A stretch of DNA of 7,748 bases from Planctomycetota bacterium (GTDB lineage Bacteria; Planctomycetota; Phycisphaerae; Sedimentisphaerales; Anaerohalosphaeraceae). A program made the translations under genes and the position numbers. The stretch covers positions 1 to 7,748 of the forward strand of contig DAOVVQ010000183.1 in assembly GCA_030637065.1 (NCBI GenBank). The letters run 5' to 3'. The notes below the pieces were generated by a model, which made no database searches, had not been told where the DNA came from, and was given only the letters and a program-made list of their open reading frames with translations. The stretch's first letter is position 1. Every line of letters begins with the position of its first letter. Below are positions 5,935-7,748 of this stretch, piece by piece.

Positions 5935-7027
5935 GCCGGCCGGTCAGATGTTAAGACTGCTGTTTTGGGAGAGTACGATCAAGTGCAATCTGAATTGCGC
6001 CCATTGCCGCCGGGTCGATTCGGAGGTGGATGCCCATACGGACATGACGACCGAGCAGGCCAAAGGGCTCATCGACCAGTTGGCTCAATTGGGTCAGTCT
6101 CAGCCGTTTATGCCGATCATTGTTTTCTCGGGCGGAGAGCCGCTTGTTCGGGGCGATATCTTTGAACTGGTCGAGCACGCCGGGCAGCGGTCGGTTATTC
6201 CGGCCCTTGCGACCAATGGGACGCTCGTTGACGCCGATACCGCCGATCGCATCAAGGAAAGCGCGATCCAACGCGTATCGATCAGCCTTGACGGCGCGAC
6301 GGCGGATATCCATGACAAACTCAGAATGCTCGACGGCTCCTTCGGCCAGGCTGTGGCGGGGATAAAAAACTTAGCTGACAGGCAGGTGCCGTTCCAGATA
6401 AATATTACGCTGACCAAGAACAATGCCCATCAGTTCGAGGATATTTACGAACTTGCAAAATCGTTAGGCGCCGTCGCGGTGCATGTTTTCATGCTTGTGC
6501 CCGTTGGTTGCGGTCAGAGCCTGGCTGAGACGGATATGCTCTCGCCCCAGGAGTACGAAGAGATGCTGCTTAAGGTCTCCGCACTCGACAGCCGCGGCGA
6601 GATCGAGATTAAAGTGACCTGCGGGCCTCACTACGAGCGTGTTATCAGGCAGCAGGGGCTGGCCAAGGCTCGCAGCGATGCGCAGGAGGCCGGGGCCACA
6701 CCGGGCAGAGGCGGCCACGGACGACCGTCCAAGGGCTGCCTCGCCGGGTTGGGGGTGATCTTCGTTGCCCACAACGGCGACGTCTTTCCGTGCGGCTATC
6801 TGCCGGTAAAGTGCGGAAACATTCTCGAAGAGAAACTCGATAAGATATGGCTTGGCAGCAGCGACCTTGCAAAGATGCGTGATGCCGGAGCCCTCGAGGG
6901 CAAATGCGGAATTTGCGGTTATCGTCAGGTCTGCGGTGGGTGCCGGGCACGGGCCTACTCGGTCGACGGCAACTATATGGCAGAGGAGCCCTTCTGTGCA
7001 TATATTCCTCCGCAGGCAACCGAATAG
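5915..7027 (+). CDS. ahbD: Radical SAM haem b synthase (AhbD)
   Basis: AhbD oxidatively decarboxylates the two propionates of Fe-coproporphyrin III to vinyl groups, the last step of the siroheme-dependent haem route, without oxygen. The protein has 370 aa. The radical SAM cluster cysteines are C24, C28 and C31 (CNLNCAHC), followed by SGGEP (72-76) and SISLDG (122-127). A SPASM-like C-terminal region with many cysteines for an auxiliary 4Fe-4S cluster includes C275 (KGCLAG), C293 (PCGYL), C300 (KCGN), C331, C334, C340, C343 (CGICGYRQVCGGCRARAY) and C361 (EEPFCAY). The PCGYL..CGN and CGGCRARAY blocks are typical of AhbD and help separate it from AhbC. The related NirJ and generic SPASM peptide maturases were considered. 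The ahbB and ahbC neighbours and the absence of a small precursor-peptide gene favour AhbD. The gene starts 20 nt before the hemA stop. Confidence 0.88.
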   Translation: MNMSKSKPAGQMLRLLFWESTIKCNLNCAHCRRVDSEVDAHTDMTTEQAKGLIDQLAQLGQSQPFMPIIVFSGGEPLVRGDIFELVEHAGQRSVIPALATNGTLVDADTADRIKESAIQRVSISLDGATADIHDKLRMLDGSFGQAVAGIKNLADRQVPFQINITLTKNNAHQFEDIYELAKSLGAVAVHVFMLVPVGCGQSLAETDMLSPQEYEEMLLKVSALDSRGEIEIKVTCGPHYERVIRQQGLAKARSDAQEAGATPGRGGHGRPSKGCLAGLGVIFVAHNGDVFPCGYLPVKCGNILEEKLDKIWLGSSDLAKMRDAGALEGKCGICGYRQVCGGCRARAYSVDGNYMAEEPFCAYIPPQATE

Positions 7028-7060
7028 AAAATTATCGAAAACTTTTTTGGGATTGGTTTA

Positions 7061-7748
7061 ATGATTAATGTCAGCAAATTGTATTGCGGTCAGGTAACTC
7101 CGGGCGATTGGCTCCGTTACGGCAAAGAGGGAAGCGAGCGGCCCGGCGAGGTCGTGCCGAAGAAGGCCTCCGAGCGAAGACCCATAGTCGTCTGGAACAT
7201 CACGCGGGCGTGCAATCTTAAATGTGTCCACTGCTACAACGACAGCGGCACCGGCAAGGCCTCCAATGAGGTGAGCACCGAGCAGGCCAAAAAGGTTCTT
7301 GATGATCTTGCGGCTTTCGGCGCCCCATCGGTTTTGTTTTCCGGCGGCGAACCGCTCGTTAGGCCAGACCTCTTCGAGCTTATGGAATATGCCGCTGGTA
7401 CGGGTCTGCGTGTGGTGATATCGACCAACGGTACGCTGATCGACGCCGATAAGGCGGCAAGGATCAAGAAGATAGGCATTTCGTACGTTGGCATCAGTCT
7501 TGACGGGATCGGGTCGGTTAACGATGAGTTCCGCGGTGTCGAGGGCGCCTTCGAAAATGCGGTCAGGGGCATCAGGAACTGCCAGAGTGCGGGCGTTCGC
7601 GTCGGCCTCAGACTGACACTGACCAAGAGAAACGTCCAGGATATTGACGGGTTATTCGAGTTTTTCGAGAAGGAGAATGTCCAGCGGGCCTGCTTCTACC
7701 ACCTCGTGCCCAGCGGAAGGGGCAAGGGTATGTTCGACGACGACCTTA
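7061..7748 (+). CDS. ahbC: Radical SAM 12,18-didecarboxysiroheme deacetylase (AhbC), 3' end outside window
   Basis: AhbC removes the two acetate side chains of 12,18-didecarboxysiroheme to give Fe-coproporphyrin III, the substrate of AhbD. The frame runs from ATG 7061 to the window edge without a stop; 229 residues are visible, so the C-terminal auxiliary-cluster region is not seen. The opening MINVSKLYCGQVTPGDWLRYG is the characteristic AhbC N-terminus with SKLYCG. PIVVWNITRACNLKCVHCY carries the radical SAM cysteines C51, C55 and C58. SGGEP is at 94-98, followed by STNGTLID and a GISLDG strand. It follows ahbD after a 33-nt gap that contains no clear Shine-Dalgarno sequence, only a G-rich TTGGGATTGG, and no terminator, so it is probably in the same transcript. 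NirJ is the closest alternative; the N-terminus and neighbours favour AhbC. Confidence 0.88.
   Translation, partial: MINVSKLYCGQVTPGDWLRYGKEGSERPGEVVPKKASERRPIVVWNITRACNLKCVHCYNDSGTGKASNEVSTEQAKKVLDDLAAFGAPSVLFSGGEPLVRPDLFELMEYAAGTGLRVVISTNGTLIDADKAARIKKIGISYVGISLDGIGSVNDEFRGVEGAFENAVRGIRNCQSAGVRVGLRLTLTKRNVQDIDGLFEFFEKENVQRACFYHLVPSGRGKGMFDDDL

Noticed and set aside
5915..7748. Tandem radical SAM/SPASM genes as a peptide-modification (RiPP) cluster.
   Set aside because: No short precursor-peptide frame lies near them. The N-terminal and C-terminal signatures fit AhbC and AhbD, and the neighbours are haem biosynthesis genes.

Overview
This window is a haem-supply locus. It joins the siroheme-dependent (Ahb) route to haem b with a system II (Ccs/Res) cytochrome c maturation module. 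All seven genes belong to recognisable families, and an eighth runs off the right edge. No phage, transposase, CRISPR, tRNA or rRNA sequence is visible. The Ahb route occurs in archaea, sulfate reducers and other anaerobic or microaerophilic bacteria. With glutamyl-tRNA reductase (C5 pathway), system II maturation and moderate GC, this suggests an anaerobic or facultative bacterium. Planctomycetota (Phycisphaerae-like) and Desulfobacterota are my best guesses, held at low confidence because no taxonomic marker is present.

Layout: (1) 1-1771, + strand: the C-terminal part of a ResB/Ccs1 protein, overlapping by 11 nt a CcsA haem-handling protein with an intact WWD motif. (2) 1772-1962: a short convergent spacer. 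(3) 1963-2904, - strand: hemC, hydroxymethylbilane synthase, running against its neighbours. (4) 2905-3124: a divergent regulatory region with a good sigma70-type promoter (TTGCAT, 17-nt spacer, TATAAT) pointing right and a dyad upstream of it. (5) 3125-7748, + strand: a likely single operon of ahbB (siroheme decarboxylase subunit), a hemX-like membrane gene, hemA (glutamyl-tRNA reductase), ahbD (radical SAM haem synthase) and ahbC (radical SAM 12,18-didecarboxysiroheme deacetylase, cut by the window edge). The only sizeable gap in the operon, 3590-3724, holds two hairpins and short degenerate direct repeats, and looks like a remnant of an interspersed palindromic element.

How the genes work together: HemA commits glutamyl-tRNA to tetrapyrroles, and HemC polymerises porphobilinogen to hydroxymethylbilane. 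After uroporphyrinogen III and siroheme are made by enzymes not encoded here, AhbB with a partner decarboxylates siroheme to 12,18-didecarboxysiroheme. AhbC removes the acetate side chains to give Fe-coproporphyrin III, and AhbD decarboxylates that to haem b. ResB and CcsA then carry haem across the membrane and attach it to apocytochromes c. The HemX-like protein may tune HemA. Not visible here: hemL, hemB, hemD, cobA, siroheme-forming enzymes and ahbA.
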